Numbered from the stretch's first letter, positions 1-8,385 are shown. The stretch: 64,000 nt of DNA from Bacteroidales bacterium (GCA_017477425.1 JAFUVT010000001.1:117495-181494), one strand, 5' to 3'. Numbers and translations: made by a program. The notes: generated by a model not told the origin, from the sequence alone.

Positions 1-318
1 GCGTTTGCCTTGTGGTTCGGCGACTTTGGAGGCCTCTTCCTTTTGAGGGACAGGGGCTGCAACAGGCTCGTCGACAGCTTGTTTGGTTTCTTTCTCAGCA
101 GCCTTGGCAGGCATGGGTTGAGACTCGGGTATTTGTGTTTTTTGTTTTTGTTTTTTTGGCTTGGCAGCCTTCTTGATGTCGGGATGATCCACCTGATGGT
201 CGATGATGTCATAGATGAGTTGCGTGCGGTCGCGGTTTTCGTCATCGATGCCCATCTCGGTGGCAATGATTTTGAGGTCGTCTAACGACTTCTCATTGAG
301 TTCAAAAATGTTGTACAT
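1..318 (-). CDS. rho: Transcription termination factor Rho, N-terminal part (cut by window edge)
   Basis: The first 106 residues are visible, read leftwards from the ATG at 318. The start MYNIFELNEKSLDDLKIIA and the following helix-rich stretch match the Rho N-terminal SAP-like domain. After residue 50 comes a Lys/Gln/Pro/Glu-rich, probably disordered linker, as in the long Rho proteins of Bacteroidota. The RNA-binding and ATPase domains lie outside the window. Rho is a hexameric RNA helicase that ends transcription of untranslated RNA. Its neighbour encoding a DUF4293 protein, transcribed away from it, supports the call. The identification rests only on the N-terminal domain. Confidence 0.82.
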   Translation of the reverse strand, partial: MYNIFELNEKSLDDLKIIATEMGIDDENRDRTQLIYDIIDHQVDHPDIKKAAKPKKQKQKTQIPESQPMPAKAAEKETKQAVDEPVAAPVPQKEEASKVAEPQGKR

Positions 319-472
319 AATAATAGATTAAATCATTCCGTGAGGAATACGAATAGTGATTCAATAATTTTCGCAGGAACATTTTCAGAAACCATTTGGC
401 TGTGTGGCTCTAAAAAGTGATGCAAATATAGGGCTTTTTTTTGAATTGGCAATTTTTTGACGAAAAAAATCG

Positions 473-481
473 TAATTTTGC
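473..481 (+). promoter_or_regulatory. -7 promoter box of the DUF4293 gene
   Basis: TAATTTTGC matches the Bacteroidota sigma-ABfr -7 consensus TAnnTTTG, 44 bases before the ATG at 525. Confidence 0.6.
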
Positions 482-524
482 GCCCTAAACAAAGATATTG
501 TATTACTATTAAATCGAAAGAATT

Positions 525-1013
525 ATGTCACAAAGATTGCAATCCATTTTCTTTTTCTTAGCTGCAGTGCTGTTCGCATTGTTGTTTTTTATCCCGTTGG
601 CAAGTTATTACGGTGAGACTAATATATTGAATTTCAATGTTTTTGGAATTGAGTCGGGAATTCCTGGCGGATCGGTGCCCTATCCTAAAACCTTCAGCCT
701 TCCGGTCTTGATCTTGGCAGTGACTGCGATGATTTTAAGTGGTTATCTGGCAATGGGGCTTTTCCGCGCCGTCAAATTGGCCCAGTTTGTGAAATTGCAT
801 AAAATCGCCCGCATCGACATTATCGTCATCGTGGCTTGGATTGCCGTGGTTTTCGCCTATTACATCCGTGTGATTGGCAACCCCATCGGTGCTTCGCCGA
901 CCTTCAAAGCGGGGGCTTTCTTGCCTTTGGCTGCCTTGATTTTGGTCGTTGCCGCCGCTTCGGGTTTGAAGAAGGACATCAAGAAGGTCCGCTCCACCGA
1001 TCGCATTCGCTAA
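525..1013 (+). CDS. DUF4293 family membrane protein
   Basis: A 162-residue integral membrane protein with about four hydrophobic segments (roughly residues 7-27, 60-80, 98-118 and 128-147) and a basic C-terminus. The opening MSQRLQSIFFFLAAVLFALL is typical of the DUF4293 family, which is restricted to Bacteroidota and often sits beside rho, as here. No catalytic motif is visible and the function is unknown. It is a single gene ending in a terminator shared with the convergent phosphoesterase gene. Confidence 0.8.
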   Translation: MSQRLQSIFFFLAAVLFALLFFIPLASYYGETNILNFNVFGIESGIPGGSVPYPKTFSLPVLILAVTAMILSGYLAMGLFRAVKLAQFVKLHKIARIDIIVIVAWIAVVFAYYIRVIGNPIGASPTFKAGAFLPLAALILVVAAASGLKKDIKKVRSTDRIR

Positions 1014-1024
1014 GGCTGATGAAT

Positions 1025-1070
1025 ACAGAAAATGAAGGCCGACTTCCTTGCGGGAGCCGGCCTTTTCTGT
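1025..1070. terminator. Bidirectional hairpin terminator
   Basis: Arms AAGGCCG (1035-1041) and CGGCCTT (1058-1064) are extended by CAGAAAA / TTTTCTG, giving T-runs on both strands between two convergent genes. Confidence 0.7.
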
Positions 1071-1071
1071 T

Positions 1072-1575
1072 TCAAATGACCTTCTTTCGGTCGAGTTCGA
1101 AGATCTCCATGTCCTTGAACTGCTTTCCGTCGATGACCATTCGGATGAAGGTGATTTTCTTGTGGAAGCCGCTGTTGCCCGCCGCGCCTGGGTTGACGTG
1201 GAGTAGGTTGAGCCGCTTGTCGTATATCACCTTTAATATATGCGAGTGCCCGCAAATATATAGGTCGGGCTTCTTTTCCTCCAAAATGTACTTCACCTCG
1301 GGCATGTAATGGCCTGGATAGCCGCCGATGTGGGTCATGTAGACGTCGACGTCCTCGACGTGGAAAGACAAATCCTCGGGATATTGCAGGCGCACCACGT
1401 GGTCGTCGATGTTGCCATAAACGGCGCGCAATGGCTTGAAGTTGGCCAAAGTCTTGGCTGTTTCAATGTTGCCGATGTCGCCCGCATGCCACAGCTCGTC
1501 AACGTCCTTGAAGAAGTTGAAGAGCTGTGGAATGAGGGTACAATGCGTGTCCGACAAAATCCCGACTTTCAGCAT
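1072..1575 (-). CDS. YfcE/MJ0936-type metallophosphoesterase
   Basis: A 167-residue calcineurin-like phosphoesterase of the small bacterial YfcE/MJ0936 type. Metal-binding motifs are in order: SDTH (residues 8-11), HAGDIGN (about 31-37), GNIDDH (about 55-60), a histidine near 84 and GHSH (about 109-112). These proteins use two metal ions to hydrolyse phosphodiesters; the physiological substrate is usually unknown. It starts one base before the end of the DUF3078 gene, so the two are probably co-transcribed. Full length for the family. Confidence 0.85.
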   Translation of the reverse strand: MLKVGILSDTHCTLIPQLFNFFKDVDELWHAGDIGNIETAKTLANFKPLRAVYGNIDDHVVRLQYPEDLSFHVEDVDVYMTHIGGYPGHYMPEVKYILEEKKPDLYICGHSHILKVIYDKRLNLLHVNPGAAGNSGFHKKITFIRMVIDGKQFKDMEIFELDRKKVI

Positions 1576-1576
1576 C

Positions 1577-2491
1577 TTATTTCAAGTTGATCATAAACCC
1601 GATAGCCAGCACTTCCTTAAACTGGACCTTCGAGCCCTCGATTTTCACTCCGGCCTCGTCGTAGAAGGGGATGTCGTAGTCATAAAGCAGATGGGTGGCG
1701 ATGTTGGCGTTGAGCCACGAGTTGACCTTCAGCACGAGCATGTTCTGCCAATCCACGTCGATGCGCTCGGGGTGGTTGAGGTAGTTGGAGAACAGTTCCA
1801 GCTTCGAGTTGAAGTCGATGTTCTTGGCAATGGGGTATTGGAACTTGGCCACGGCGCGGGCACCGAATTCGTAGCGCACCTTGGCGCCTTTGGCATGTTG
1901 GGTGGTGTCGTTGGCATCTAGCTCGTTGACGCCGAAAGCACCAATGGAGGCCAGATAGTCGTCGTTGACGATGGTCACGCGGCCCGTGACGGGCGAGAAG
2001 TAGAGCGAGAAGTAGGTGTTGGGCACCCATTCGACACCGAGACCCAACGAAATGTAAGCCGGGGCGAGGAACTTGGAGATGTAGGTCGTAGAGTCGTGTT
2101 CATAGTCAAAACCATAGGCAAACTGCGAACGGAAGGCCAGTTCGGCGCTGTAGTTCAGGTGTTCGGTAGCCTTGATGCCGGCCAGCGAGGTGAACTCAAT
2201 CTTGTCGTCGGTCTTGATGGGCTTCTGCTTGAAGTTGAAGTAGCTGTAGCCCAAAGCGGTGTTCAAGGTGTTGTCCCACTTGAAGTTGCCTTTCAGATAG
2301 TGGATCTCGTAGTTGACGATGCCCTGCCAGTTGAGGGCGTTCTGTCCACCAGCAGCCCAGTTGGTGTAGCTGCTTTGTCCGAAATTGAGGCCGACATTGC
2401 CTTTGTGGGTCCAGCCTTGAGGTTGCTCTTCTTGTCCGAAAGTGACAATGGCTAATGATAAAGCCAGTGCGGTAAATAAAACTTTTTTCAT
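1577..2491 (-). CDS. DUF3078 domain outer-membrane-associated protein
   Basis: A 304-residue protein with a cleavable signal peptide (about residues 1-19, ending TFGQ). The mature part is rich in alternating aromatic/polar strands, for example QSSYTNWAAGGQNALNWQ, which is characteristic of DUF3078, a Bacteroidota-only family predicted to form an outer membrane beta-barrel. No enzymatic motif is seen. It lies upstream of the phosphoesterase gene in a likely two-gene unit. Function unknown. Confidence 0.8.
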   Translation of the reverse strand: MKKVLFTALALSLAIVTFGQEEQPQGWTHKGNVGLNFGQSSYTNWAAGGQNALNWQGIVNYEIHYLKGNFKWDNTLNTALGYSYFNFKQKPIKTDDKIEFTSLAGIKATEHLNYSAELAFRSQFAYGFDYEHDSTTYISKFLAPAYISLGLGVEWVPNTYFSLYFSPVTGRVTIVNDDYLASIGAFGVNELDANDTTQHAKGAKVRYEFGARAVAKFQYPIAKNIDFNSKLELFSNYLNHPERIDVDWQNMLVLKVNSWLNANIATHLLYDYDIPFYDEAGVKIEGSKVQFKEVLAIGFMINLK

Positions 2492-2574
2492 GTGTTATTG
2501 ATTTAAAGATTTAATATTCAAAAATTTAAGGATGGTGCTGAACAACTGAACAACTCCCAACTTCCAACTGTCAA

Positions 2575-3354
2575 CTAATAACTGTTTCCGTCTTGGAAAT
2601 TGCGGCTGCCGATACTGAAAGTGATGTCCTGCATGCTGTAACTGCGGACGTATTTCCCGTTCTTCTCGGCAGGAATCCAGATGGTCCCTTGGAGAAGGCG
2701 CACGGCCTCGTTGTCGCAACCGCCGCCCACCGAGTTGACGACGACGATGTTCGACACGCTGCCGTCGGTCTCCACCACGAAGCTGAGGCGCACCGTGCCT
2801 TGGATTTCGCGTTCCTTGGCCTCGGGCGGGAACTTCATGTTGGTGACGATGTATTTGCCCATGTTGCCGCCGTCGGCAAAATAGGGCTTGGCGATTTCTT
2901 CGAGTTGCTTGTATTCGTAAATTCTATACGAGGTGTCGGCTTCCAAAGCCAGCGGCGCTTCAAGTCGCTGGTGGCGTTTCCAATAGCGTTTGTAGCTCTT
3001 GGCATTGAACTCCACTTCGTACTCGAAATCGTAATCCGAAGGCAGCCCGCTGATGAGGGCGGGGCTCCAAAGGAGCGTCTTCACCAGATGGAGTGCAACG
3101 GGCGATGCGGCTTCGCTGAAACTCGACTTCACGGCGTGTTGGCTCGCCTCGCCTTGGGCGTTGAGGTGGAAGGCGACGACGACTTTGCCGCTGTTGCCTT
3201 GCTCGAGGTCAGCCTCGGGGTAGACGAGGTTCTGCGTGATGTATTCCTTGGCTAGGGTCTTGCCCGAAACGGGTTCGGGAGCAGTGACTTGCGCATTCAT
3301 TCTCAGCCCGAAAGCGAGTATCATAAAGGTGATGATGGGTCTGATCGTTTTCAT
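2575..3354 (-). CDS. Secreted protein with two TonB C-terminal-like domains
   Basis: Starting at the ATG at 3354 gives 259 residues with a signal peptide MKTIRPIITFMILAFGLRMNAQ. The upstream in-frame extension to 3417 runs into the promoter and is rejected. Two TonB_C-like modules are visible: a first around residues 35-110 (VYPEADLEQGNSGKVVVAFH) and a second near the C-terminus (MKFPPEAKEREIQGTVRLSF), each with the strand-helix-strand pattern. It has no N-terminal membrane anchor like true TonB, so it is a periplasmic or outer-membrane relative, not the energy transducer itself. Partner unknown. Confidence 0.75.
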   Translation of the reverse strand: MKTIRPIITFMILAFGLRMNAQVTAPEPVSGKTLAKEYITQNLVYPEADLEQGNSGKVVVAFHLNAQGEASQHAVKSSFSEAASPVALHLVKTLLWSPALISGLPSDYDFEYEVEFNAKSYKRYWKRHQRLEAPLALEADTSYRIYEYKQLEEIAKPYFADGGNMGKYIVTNMKFPPEAKEREIQGTVRLSFVVETDGSVSNIVVVNSVGGGCDNEAVRLLQGTIWIPAEKNGKYVRSYSMQDITFSIGSRNFQDGNSY

Positions 3355-3373
3355 GGTTTTGTTGTTTGATGAT

Positions 3374-3382
3374 GCAAAATTA
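3374..3382 (-). promoter_or_regulatory. -7 promoter box of the TonB-C-domain gene
   Basis: Read leftwards this is TAATTTTGC, 20 bases before the chosen ATG. It rules out the longer start. Confidence 0.55.
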
Positions 3383-3404
3383 GGAAATTGTACTAAAAAA
3401 ACAG

Positions 3405-3413
3405 TAATTTTGC
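3405..3413 (+). promoter_or_regulatory. -7 promoter box of the rlmB-like gene
   Basis: TAATTTTGC, 15 bases before the ATG at 3429, implying a very short leader. It is back to back with the minus-strand promoter at 3374-3382. Confidence 0.55.
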
Positions 3414-3428
3414 GCAAATTTTACGCTA

Positions 3429-4175
3429 ATGGAAGACAACTACAAGAACAATATGGTTTTCGGCATCCATCCCGTGCTGGAAACACTCAATGCCCAAAAG
3501 GAAATCGAGAAGGTGTTCATTCAGGCGGGAACGCGTTCGCCCGAGCTGACCGAGATTGCCAATGCTTGCCGCAAAGTCGGTGTGCCTGTGCAATATGTGC
3601 CTATCGAGAAGATGAACCGCTTGACGCGCAAGAACCACCAGGGCGTGGTGGCATTCATCTGCCCGATTGAGTACCGCTCGCTGGAATATGTGGTGCAGGC
3701 GGCCTTCGAGGAGGCGCGCGACCCCTTCATCCTGATGCTCGACCGCGTGACCGACGTGCGCAACTTCGGCGCCATCGCCCGCACGGCCTACGCCGCTGGC
3801 GTGGATGCCATCGTGATTCCCTCCAAGGGCTCGGCCTTGATTAACGGTGACGCGATGAAGACTTCGGCGGGTGCGCTTTCGTTGATTAGCGTGTGCCGAG
3901 TGGAGAATATGAAGGATGCCATCGATTTCCTGAAGGCCAGCGGACTGCGCGTGGTGGGCTTCACCGAAAAAGCGCATGAGAGCCTTTGGAAGGCCGACCT
4001 CACGGGTCCGCTCTGCGTGATGATGGGCTCGGAGGAGGACGGCATCAGCCCCGCCTATCTCAAACGCCTCGACCAGCACCTGATGATTCCTATGCCTGGC
4101 GACATCGATTCGCTGAACGTCTCCGTGGCGACTGGTATCGTTTGCTTCGAGGTGGTGAAGCAGCGGATGGAATGA
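3429..4175 (+). CDS. rlmB: TrmH/RlmB-type 2'-O-ribose RNA methyltransferase
   Basis: A 248-residue SPOUT-class methyltransferase. The N-terminal substrate-binding domain opens NNMVFGIHPVLETL, and the SpoU core carries DRVTDVRNFGAIARTA, with the conserved N and R, then VMMGSEEDGIS and IPMPGDIDSLNVSVATGI, the motifs that form the knotted SAM pocket. In E. coli RlmB methylates G2251 of 23S rRNA; that target is inferred by family only. It stands alone with its own promoter. Length is normal and all key motifs are intact. Confidence 0.88.
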   Translation: MEDNYKNNMVFGIHPVLETLNAQKEIEKVFIQAGTRSPELTEIANACRKVGVPVQYVPIEKMNRLTRKNHQGVVAFICPIEYRSLEYVVQAAFEEARDPFILMLDRVTDVRNFGAIARTAYAAGVDAIVIPSKGSALINGDAMKTSAGALSLISVCRVENMKDAIDFLKASGLRVVGFTEKAHESLWKADLTGPLCVMMGSEEDGISPAYLKRLDQHLMIPMPGDIDSLNVSVATGIVCFEVVKQRME

Positions 4176-4242
4176 ATAACTGAAAGAATTTCAGTTTTTT
4201 GTGGCGTGGAATGATATTTGTGAGTATCTTTGCAGCGACAAA

Positions 4243-4248
4243 AAGGAG
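4243..4248 (+). promoter_or_regulatory. Shine-Dalgarno-like AAGGAG deciding a start
   Basis: AAGGAG lies 5 bases before the ATG at 4254, an unusually clear ribosome binding site for this genome. It selects that ATG over an upstream in-frame TTG at 4230. Confidence 0.6.
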
Positions 4249-4253
4249 AAATT

Positions 4254-4646
4254 ATGAAAAGGGCAAACCCAATTGAAGAGGCAAGGCGTTATGTGGAGAA
4301 CGCAAGGGAAACGCTTCAAGAAAGAGGAGAGTTCGATCCTGAACTCAGAATGTATCAGGACGAGAAATATGTTCGTGCTGCGGGTAATTATCTGTGGCTG
4401 GGCGTCCTGATGGCTCTTGATGCGGTCTTTAATGTTCGCAAGGATCGCCGCACCCGTGCCGACATCAAGGATTATCGCGATGCTGTTGGGAAACGAGACA
4501 GGAAGTTGCTTGCATTGGTGAACATGGGCTATGACACCATGCACTTGTCGATGACTTACGATGGCAATCAGTCAAAGGGCGTGAGCGATGACGGATTCCG
4601 TCTTGCCAATAGTATCATTGACAGGTGCGAGGCAATGGTGAATTGA
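4254..4646 (+). CDS. DUF5618 family protein
   Basis: A 130-residue soluble, mostly helical protein. The start MKRANPIEEARRYVENAR, a central ..YVRAAGNYLWLGVLMALDAV.. segment and a C-terminal SNDIIDRC-like helix correspond to DUF5618, small proteins of unknown function in gut Bacteroidota, frequently scattered beside toxin-antitoxin-like or other accessory genes. No catalytic residues stand out. It ends at a strong hairpin shared with the convergent unknown membrane gene. Confidence 0.7.
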   Translation: MKRANPIEEARRYVENARETLQERGEFDPELRMYQDEKYVRAAGNYLWLGVLMALDAVFNVRKDRRTRADIKDYRDAVGKRDRKLLALVNMGYDTMHLSMTYDGNQSKGVSDDGFRLANSIIDRCEAMVN

Positions 4647-4669
4647 ATCAAAGATTTTGACATTACAAC

Positions 4670-4702
4670 AAAGGCGAGACAGTCATTAGCTGCCTCGCCT
4701 TT
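4670..4702. terminator. Hairpin terminator between convergent genes
   Basis: Perfect 9-bp arms AAAGGCGAG / CTCGCCTTT with a 15-base loop, between the DUF5618 gene and the convergent membrane-protein gene. Confidence 0.7.
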
Positions 4703-4722
4703 ATATATTCGTTATGTTTTTT

Positions 4723-5679
4723 CTATTCACCAAAAGTACCACCTCGTAGTCTATGATAGAGACTTGGCGCTATTATGTTGAGAACTGCGATAAGGGCCAT
4801 TTTACCGCTCCCTTCTATACAGAAAGCAATTATAGATGCGATAAAATTCAAAACAAGGAAGCCAATGTAAAACATGGGTATTCCTGCGTTTTTTGTGGTG
4901 TCATTCTTAATATACAAATCCTCTGTGAAGATAAAGCCCATTGTTATGATTGGTATTAGTATGGTTGGAATATCTTGTCTTGAGAAAACCGCTGTCCAAA
5001 GACCAATTATGATTATTGCCAAAATAATACCAAATACAAAGGCATAACTTACATGACCTTCGTTTTCTTTTGTTGAGGAAAAGATTTCGTTGCTGTCATT
5101 TTGATGAAGTTTTATGAATGTCCTGTCCTTTTCTCTTAGTGGATTGGCTTCAACTCCATGCAAAATACAGAAACGAGCAAGGGCCTGTATTATTGAAACT
5201 TCATCAAGTTTCATCGCGTATCTCTCTGGTATGGTTCGTAAGTATGATTTGCAATTGTCCCAAGGGGTGTCGTCGTTAAGCATTGAAAGCAGAACACGCT
5301 CGTCATCCCGTGTAATCCAGAGGCTCTGCTTCTTGTCGCTATAAATACACATGCCTTGAACGGGGTCGGCGAACGTTTCGACCATATCATAGTCGTATTC
5401 GGTAATGTCGCTGAGAGGATGGTCGCCTTTGAAAGAAGACCGTATAACTTCTGGGCTTGAATCTCCGAACACTTTCTTTGGCAGGTTGAGGCGGGCCAAC
5501 TCAAAGAAGTTGTAGTCGGGATGGCCAACATACAACGCATACACCAGCAGCCTTTCCACCTCTTCGGATATTCCGCTTGATGTGTCACCTATCTCCCATG
5601 TATATGCGCCATTCACTGCATGGATTGGCACTTTCTTCATTATCTTCTCCAAATAGATGTATTTCCTCTCGTTTGGCAT
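4723..5679 (-). CDS. Unknown protein with soluble N-terminus and C-terminal membrane segments
   Basis: A protein of 318 residues from the ATG at 5679; a second ATG at 5640 has a better upstream GGAGAAG and would give 305. I do not recognise the family. The N-terminal two thirds is soluble, acidic and rich in Tyr/Asp (for example DITEYDYDMVETFADP). The last 100 residues hold about three to four hydrophobic helices (around residues 213-235, 239-260, 270-295 and possibly 296-312). No enzymatic motif. It starts 13 bases after a small frameshifted gene on the same strand, so the two may belong together. Confidence 0.6.
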   Translation of the reverse strand: MPNERKYIYLEKIMKKVPIHAVNGAYTWEIGDTSSGISEEVERLLVYALYVGHPDYNFFELARLNLPKKVFGDSSPEVIRSSFKGDHPLSDITEYDYDMVETFADPVQGMCIYSDKKQSLWITRDDERVLLSMLNDDTPWDNCKSYLRTIPERYAMKLDEVSIIQALARFCILHGVEANPLREKDRTFIKLHQNDSNEIFSSTKENEGHVSYAFVFGIILAIIIIGLWTAVFSRQDIPTILIPIITMGFIFTEDLYIKNDTTKNAGIPMFYIGFLVLNFIASIIAFCIEGSGKMALIAVLNIIAPSLYHRLRGGTFGE

Positions 5680-5692
5680 ATTATTATAGGTG

Positions 5693-5879
5693 TTAGTGCG
5701 TGAAAACAACTATTTCGTTTGATGTACGAGGCTCGATGTATGCTCGCCCATCTTCGGCAAGAATCTCGATGCCGTGCTCAACATCTAATCCGATACCTGT
5801 TGTCGGAGGCGTCTTCAACCATTACATTTCTTACCTCGATTTCTTTCCGTTCTCCGTCTATGGCAAATACTATTTTCAT
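5693..5879 (-). pseudogene. Small gene (about 62 codons) broken by a one-base frameshift
   Basis: From the ATG at 5879 the frame reads MKIVFAIDGERKEIEVRNVM... and stops after 33 residues at 5778. The adjacent frame then continues without stop as ..GLDVEHGIEILAEDGRAY.. to the TAA at 5693. Joined near 5797-5800, the two halves make one acidic ~62-residue protein with no recognised domain. The break may be a real mutation, a sequencing or assembly error, or programmed; the sequence alone cannot decide. It is followed at once by the unknown membrane-protein gene. Confidence 0.5.
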
Positions 5880-5948
5880 GACATAGTGTTTTTTAATTGC
5901 GCATTTCGTCCGCAATGCTTTCGAACCTTTTCAGTATCGATTCGGGAG

Positions 5949-5982
5949 ATTGTCGGAGGCGCAAATACGCGCCTCCAACAAT
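5949..5982 (-). terminator. Hairpin downstream of the S9 peptidase gene
   Basis: Arms GGAGGCGC / GCGCCTCC, extended by ATTGT / ACAAT, with a 6-base loop, just past the stop codon. No clear T-run follows, so it may act as an mRNA-end stabiliser rather than a terminator. Confidence 0.5.
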
Positions 5983-5988
5983 ATAAAA

Positions 5989-8097
5989 TCATTTCAAATA
6001 TTTATCCAACCAATTATAGAACCTCCGTTGCCACAAAACGCCATTCTGCGGTTTCAGCACCCAGTGGTTTTCGTCGGGGAAATAGAGGAATTCGGCGTCG
6101 AGGCCGCGCAGGATGGCGGCGTTGTAGGCCTGCATGCCTTGCGTGAAGCAAATGCGGTAGTCCAAGCCGCCGTGGATGACGAGGATGGGCGCCGTCCATT
6201 TGTCCACGAAGAGGTGGGGCGACTGGGCGTAGGTCTTGCGCACGGTCGGGTTGTTCCAGTCCCAGAAGGGGCCGCCGAGGTCCCAGTTGACGAACCACAT
6301 CTCTTCGGTCTCAAGGTATTGTGCCTCAAGGTTGAACATACCGTCGTGGGCGATGAGAGCCTTGAAACGACCGTCGTGGTGACCCGCCAGCCAATACACG
6401 CTGAAGCCACCGAAGCTGGCACCCACGGCACCGAGGCGGTTCTCATCGATGTAAGGCTCTTTGCTGACCTCGTCGATGGCGCTGAGGTAGTCCTTCATGC
6501 ACTGTCCGCCGTAGTCGCCGCTGATTTCCTCAAGCCATTCCTGGCCGAAGCCGGGCAAGCCGCGACGGTTGGGGGCGACGATGATGTAGTCGTTGGCGGC
6601 CATCATCTGGAAGTTCCAACGGTAGCTCCAGAACTGGCTCACGGTGCTTTGCGGTCCGCCTTCGCAGTAGAGCAGGGCAGGGTATTGCTTGTTGGCGTCG
6701 AAATGGGGCGGATAGATGACCCACACGAGCATGTCTTTGCCATCGGTGGTCTTCACCCAGCGTTCCTTCACCTCGCCCATGGTGAGTTGGGCGAAGATGT
6801 TGTCGTTGATGTGCGTGATTTGCGTGGCCTCGCCCGTGGTGGGAATGACGCTGAACAACTCCGTCGGGTGGCTCATCGACTGGCGGCCCGCAATCAGGTT
6901 GTCGCCATTGTAATTCACTGACACATAGTTGTGTTGACCTTCGGTGAGTTTCTTGATTTCGCCGTTCTCGATGTTGAGGGCGTAGAGTTGGTCGGTGGCG
7001 TAGGCGTCGCTGATGAAGTATAAGGTCTTGCTGTCGTCGGCCCAGCTGAAGCCTGTGCAGCATTGGTCGAAGTTGGCGGAGTAGTCGGTCTTTTCGCCGG
7101 TTTCGAGGTTCATCACGAAGAGGCGTTGCTTGTCGCTCTCGTAGCCGTCGCGTTCCATACTCTCCCAGGCCATGTATTTGCCGTCGGGCGAGATGACGGG
7201 GTTGAGGTCGTAGCCCATCATGCCTTCGGTGAGGTTCTTGCACTCGCCGCTTTGGATGATGTATTGGTAGATGTCGGAGTTGGTGGAGAGGGCGTAGTCC
7301 TTGCCGACTTTCTTGCGGCAGCAATAGACGAAGCTCTGTCCGTCGGGCAGCCATTTCACTTGCTCCATGCCGCCGAAGGGACGCAGTGGGGCTTCCCATT
7401 GCTCGCCTTGCATAGCGTCAAACGAGGCCTCGAGTTTGCCGCTGCTGATGTTGCCCACGAAGATGTGGCCGTAGGTGTTCACCCAATGGTCCCAGTGGCG
7501 GTACATCAGGTCGTTCATGATGCGGCCCGACGACTTGTCGAGGTCGGGATAGAGGTCGGCCACGGTCTCTTTCAGTTTCACTTCCTTGGTGAAGAGCACC
7601 TGCTGGCAATCAGGCGAGTAGAGGAACCCGTTGATGTCGTCGGCCTCGTTGCTGACGCATTGGCGGCCGCTGCCGTCGGGGTTGATTTCCCAAAGCTGCA
7701 TCACGCCGTCATCGTTGGGGCAGAGGAAGCCGATCTTCTTGCCGTCGGGACGCCATTGCGGGCTGTATTCGCTCTGGTTCGAGTTGGACAGCACGCGGTT
7801 GTCCGAACCGTCGGCGTTCATAATATACAAGGTGGAGCCGCTGCGGTTTTCCGGAACGCTGTAGTAGGTCACATTGTAGACGATTTGCGAATGGTCGGGC
7901 GAGAGGCTGTACTCCCCGATGCGGCCCATGCTCCAAAGCACTTCGGGCGTCATGATGTCGGAGGTCAGCTTGAGTTCCTTCGGTCCGATTTTGTCCTTGC
8001 TTTTCGGCTCGGTTTCAGGTTTTTGCGTCTGTTGTGTGTTGCACGATACGATTGAACAGGTGATCATGGCTAACAGGAATAGTTTGTTTTTTCTCAT
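5989..8097 (-). CDS. S9-family prolyl oligopeptidase-type peptidase, lipoprotein
   Basis: A 702-residue serine peptidase. The N-terminus has a lipoprotein signal with lipobox SIVSC. Residues ~50-420 contain repeated WSPDG-like blades (QWRPDGKKIGFL, WLPDGQSFVYC, ISPDGKYMAWES) of a beta-propeller. The C-terminal alpha/beta hydrolase domain has GASFGG with the nucleophile Ser561, Asp646 in HGGLDYR and His678 in ENHW. This fits dipeptidyl- or acylaminoacyl-peptidases that cleave short peptides outside the inner membrane. Exact specificity cannot be told. It is a single gene. Confidence 0.9.
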   Translation of the reverse strand: MRKNKLFLLAMITCSIVSCNTQQTQKPETEPKSKDKIGPKELKLTSDIMTPEVLWSMGRIGEYSLSPDHSQIVYNVTYYSVPENRSGSTLYIMNADGSDNRVLSNSNQSEYSPQWRPDGKKIGFLCPNDDGVMQLWEINPDGSGRQCVSNEADDINGFLYSPDCQQVLFTKEVKLKETVADLYPDLDKSSGRIMNDLMYRHWDHWVNTYGHIFVGNISSGKLEASFDAMQGEQWEAPLRPFGGMEQVKWLPDGQSFVYCCRKKVGKDYALSTNSDIYQYIIQSGECKNLTEGMMGYDLNPVISPDGKYMAWESMERDGYESDKQRLFVMNLETGEKTDYSANFDQCCTGFSWADDSKTLYFISDAYATDQLYALNIENGEIKKLTEGQHNYVSVNYNGDNLIAGRQSMSHPTELFSVIPTTGEATQITHINDNIFAQLTMGEVKERWVKTTDGKDMLVWVIYPPHFDANKQYPALLYCEGGPQSTVSQFWSYRWNFQMMAANDYIIVAPNRRGLPGFGQEWLEEISGDYGGQCMKDYLSAIDEVSKEPYIDENRLGAVGASFGGFSVYWLAGHHDGRFKALIAHDGMFNLEAQYLETEEMWFVNWDLGGPFWDWNNPTVRKTYAQSPHLFVDKWTAPILVIHGGLDYRICFTQGMQAYNAAILRGLDAEFLYFPDENHWVLKPQNGVLWQRRFYNWLDKYLK

Positions 8098-8152
8098 ATC
8101 TGATAGGGTTTAGAAATTTGCGGTAAAAATAGGGAATAAAGTAGTTAGTCGT

Positions 8153-8234
8153 TACAAAAAAATGCGATAATTGGGCAGATTAAAGCTCAAAAACGTGAAA
8201 TTTTAGGTGTCTCTTAATCTCAAAAACGTGAAAT
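8153..8234 (+). repeat. 33-bp-period direct repeats upstream of the ATPase remnant
   Basis: CTCAAAAACGTGAAAT occurs at 8186-8201 and again at 8219-8234, exactly 33 bases apart. A degenerate copy at about 8153-8185 (ACAAAAAAATGCGATAAT) keeps the same phase. The repeats lie in the 386-base gap 8098-8483, just before a coding remnant of an ATPase gene. The period matches that of unrelated repeats at two other ATPase genes in the window. Confidence 0.7.
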
Positions 8235-8277
8235 AACAAGAGGTAAACTGTTGATTTATATCTGGTTATCTGTTATT

Positions 8278-8385
8278 AAGTATTCCGAATACCTTTCAAC
8301 GCTCTACGTGCTCTATGATGGCGACCTGAAGGTTGAAAACGGAATCGTATATTTACCTTTGTATATGACTACGGTTTTGAAGTGA
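8278..8385 (+). pseudogene. C-terminal remnant of an AAA/DUF4143 ATPase gene
   Basis: Thirty-five codons ending in TGA at 8383 read KYSEYLSTLYVLYDGDLK.. ..VENGIVYLPLYM.. and align with the C-terminus of the ATPase at 55948-57300 (..LSTTYLL....V.EENGVVYLPLYM..). There is no start codon, nucleotide-binding domain or room for one. It is therefore the tail of a deleted gene whose upstream repeats survive. The rest of the gap 8386-8435 holds nothing I recognise. Confidence 0.65.
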
